Assembly (NCBI GenBank): GCA_944322395.1
Contig: CALUPA010000013.1
Location: 1 to 46,176, forward strand
Length of the DNA: 46,176 bases
Direction: 5' to 3'
DNA from: an uncultured Phocaeicola sp.
GTDB lineage: Bacteria > Bacteroidota > Bacteroidia > Bacteroidales > Bacteroidaceae
The translations under genes and the position numbers were made by a program. Below are positions 45,170 through 46,176 of the stretch, one piece after another. The notes under the pieces were generated by a model, which was not told the DNA's origin, ran no database searches, and saw only the letters and a program-made list of their open reading frames with translations. Each line of letters opens with the position of its first letter. Within the stretch, counting starts at the first letter, position 1.

Positions 45170-46003
45170 ATGCATATACTTCAACTACCAGATAACGAAA
45201 TTTTCAAAGCAGGAGCAGACAAGGATGAATGGCTGCCACAAGGTAAAACCATGAAAGTGGATGTTGATACAATCATCTTTTGCAGAAAAGGAACAGCACA
45301 TATAGAAATAGATTTGATACCATACGAAATAGTAGCAAACACACAACTTATTATACTAGCCGGAAGTATAGTTCATAATATAGACAATAGTGATGATTTA
45401 AAAATCTCTTATATAATATTCAAACACGAAGTATACGAAGAAGCAACAGCGCAACTAGAACCTTCGTTCACCTTTTTCCTTAAAGAATACCCTTGCGTAC
45501 AATTAGGGGAGAAAAGAATAAATAAAATGAATTATCTGGTAGAAGCTATGGAAGATTTTTATAACGAAAAGACCAACTGTTTCAGAGTAAAAATATTTAA
45601 AAACAATATCCAAAGTTTTCTGCTCGATGTATATGACAAGACAAGGACTCTCTTTAAAATAGACAAATCGGAAGAAGTGGGAAGAAGAGAGGAACTGTTT
45701 ATCAAGTTCATTCATCTTATACACAAATATTGTCCACAACAAAGAGAAGTAGGATTTTACGCAGAGAAATTATACATAACATCACGCTACTTATCCTCAA
45801 TAACACAAAGTGTTGCGGATAAATCCGCCAAATACATTATCGACAAACATGCAATACAGAGAATAAAGATAATGCTTAAATACTCGAATGTGTCCATACA
45901 GGATATCTCATATGAATTAAATTTCCCTGATCAATCATTCTTCTCGAGATATTTCAAGAAACATACAGGTATGAGTCCATTAGAGTACAGAACAAAACCT
46001 TAA
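45170..46003 (+). CDS. AraC-family transcriptional regulator
   Basis: A 277-residue one-component regulator. Residues ~1-165 form a cupin-like ligand/dimer domain (VDTIIFCRKGTAHIEIDLIPY, followed by VANTQLIILAGSIVHNI). Residues ~180-277 form the two helix-turn-helix motifs, ending in the classical PDQSFFSRYFKKHTGMSPLEYR signature. It is cytoplasmic with no signal peptide. Because it is divergent from the adaptor-pump-channel operon with a shared 255-bp gap, it most likely controls that efflux system; the ligand is unknown. Confidence 0.9.
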   Translation: MHILQLPDNEIFKAGADKDEWLPQGKTMKVDVDTIIFCRKGTAHIEIDLIPYEIVANTQLIILAGSIVHNIDNSDDLKISYIIFKHEVYEEATAQLEPSFTFFLKEYPCVQLGEKRINKMNYLVEAMEDFYNEKTNCFRVKIFKNNIQSFLLDVYDKTRTLFKIDKSEEVGRREELFIKFIHLIHKYCPQQREVGFYAEKLYITSRYLSSITQSVADKSAKYIIDKHAIQRIKIMLKYSNVSIQDISYELNFPDQSFFSRYFKKHTGMSPLEYRTKP

Positions 46004-46043
46004 TAAATGTACAACATGCACTAATATTACTAAATAGTGTTAT

Positions 46044-46057
46044 AAAACACGTGTTTT
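46044..46057. promoter_or_regulatory. 14-bp perfect palindrome upstream of the right-edge promoter
   Basis: AAAACAC joined to GTGTTTT is a perfect inverted repeat. It ends 12 bp before the -33 TTG of the next promoter. It may be an operator; nothing more can be said. Confidence 0.35.
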
Positions 46058-46069
46058 CGCACACAAAAC

Positions 46070-46099
46070 TTGCAGATAACAGAAAAATCCGTACCTTTG
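46070..46099 (+). promoter_or_regulatory. Strong Bacteroidetes promoter at the right edge
   Basis: TTG at 46070-46072, a 19-bp spacer and TACCTTTG at 46092-46099 match the -33/-7 consensus better than any other site in the window. It drives transcription off the right edge, starting near 46106. Confidence 0.75.
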
Positions 46100-46143
46100 C
46101 ACTGTGTTTTTCATAGTATTAGATTTTAAGGTTAACAAAGGTT

Positions 46144-46168
46144 GGAGTACAGCGGTACTCCTTTTTTT
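46144..46168 (+). terminator. Hairpin with T-run shortly after the right-edge promoter
   Basis: GGAGTAC and GTACTCC form a perfect 7-bp stem with an AGCG tetraloop, then seven T. A transcript from the upstream promoter would end after about 60 nt, so this is either a leader attenuator for the next gene or a small RNA. An ATG at 46169 follows the T-run, but only 8 bases remain in the window. Confidence 0.7.
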
Positions 46169-46176
46169 ATGTCCTT

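Noticed and set aside
46169-46176. Possible start of a new CDS (ATG TCC TT) at the right edge
   Set aside because: Two codons cannot support a gene call.
1-46176. Mobile-element or integration signatures around the locus
   Set aside because: No transposase, integrase or tRNA gene, and no direct-repeat attachment sites were found. The paired hairpin arrays are the only border-like feature, and they are reported separately.

Overview
The window is from a Bacteroidales genome, probably Bacteroidaceae or Prevotellaceae. The evidence is two SusC/SusD pairs, a 1480-residue hybrid two-component sensor, many lipoproteins with a Cys directly after the signal sequence, A+T-rich intergenic DNA, and promoters with the Bacteroidetes -7 box TAnnTTTG. 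I cannot fix the species. Almost all of it (about 0.4-38.9 kb) is one pectin, chiefly homogalacturonan, utilization locus. It is flanked by the first codons of a probable pckA on the left and by an RND efflux operon with a divergent AraC-type regulator on the right.

Layout. (1) 479-4831, + strand: GH105 unsaturated-galacturonyl hydrolase, a CE12-CE8 fusion (acetylesterase plus pectin methylesterase) and a CE7-like acetylesterase, ended by a strong hairpin. (2) 5078-9520, + strand: the HTCS sensor/regulator. (3) 15754-9581, - strand: SusC, SusD, PL10 pectate lyase. (4) 21833-15986, - strand: uxaB, uxaA, a hexuronate MFS transporter and uxaC, which take galacturonate to 2-keto-3-deoxygluconate. 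(5) 26715-22109, - strand: GH28 polygalacturonase, DUF4861 protein, GH43. (6) 38737-26835, - strand: SusC, SusD, a fibronectin-III/DUF4957-like surface lipoprotein, a second CE8, and two paralogous PL1 pectate lyases. (7) 44914-39176, - strand: MFP, RND pump and outer-membrane factor; the AraC regulator is at 45170-46003, + strand.

How it works together (inference from families). Surface lipoproteins and the two SusCD pairs bind and import pectin fragments. CE8, CE12 and CE7 enzymes remove methyl and acetyl groups. PL1, PL10 and GH28 cut the galacturonan backbone. GH105 splits unsaturated ends, and GH43 probably trims side chains. ExuT brings galacturonate into the cytoplasm, where UxaC, UxaB and UxaA convert it to KDG. 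KDG kinase, KDPG aldolase and the KduI/KduD branch are not in the window.

The most interesting signal is regulatory. Five promoters (upstream of GH105, SusC-2, uxaB, GH28 and SusC-1) each have a -7 box, exactly 21 bp of spacer, and then two tandem copies of a 21-bp element related to GTGTAATAATTGTTT (read against the direction of transcription). I propose this as the HTCS operator that couples extracellular pectin breakdown to cytoplasmic galacturonate catabolism. A second unexplained signal is a tandem array of three small hairpins at about 22-bp pitch, found once on each side of the locus.
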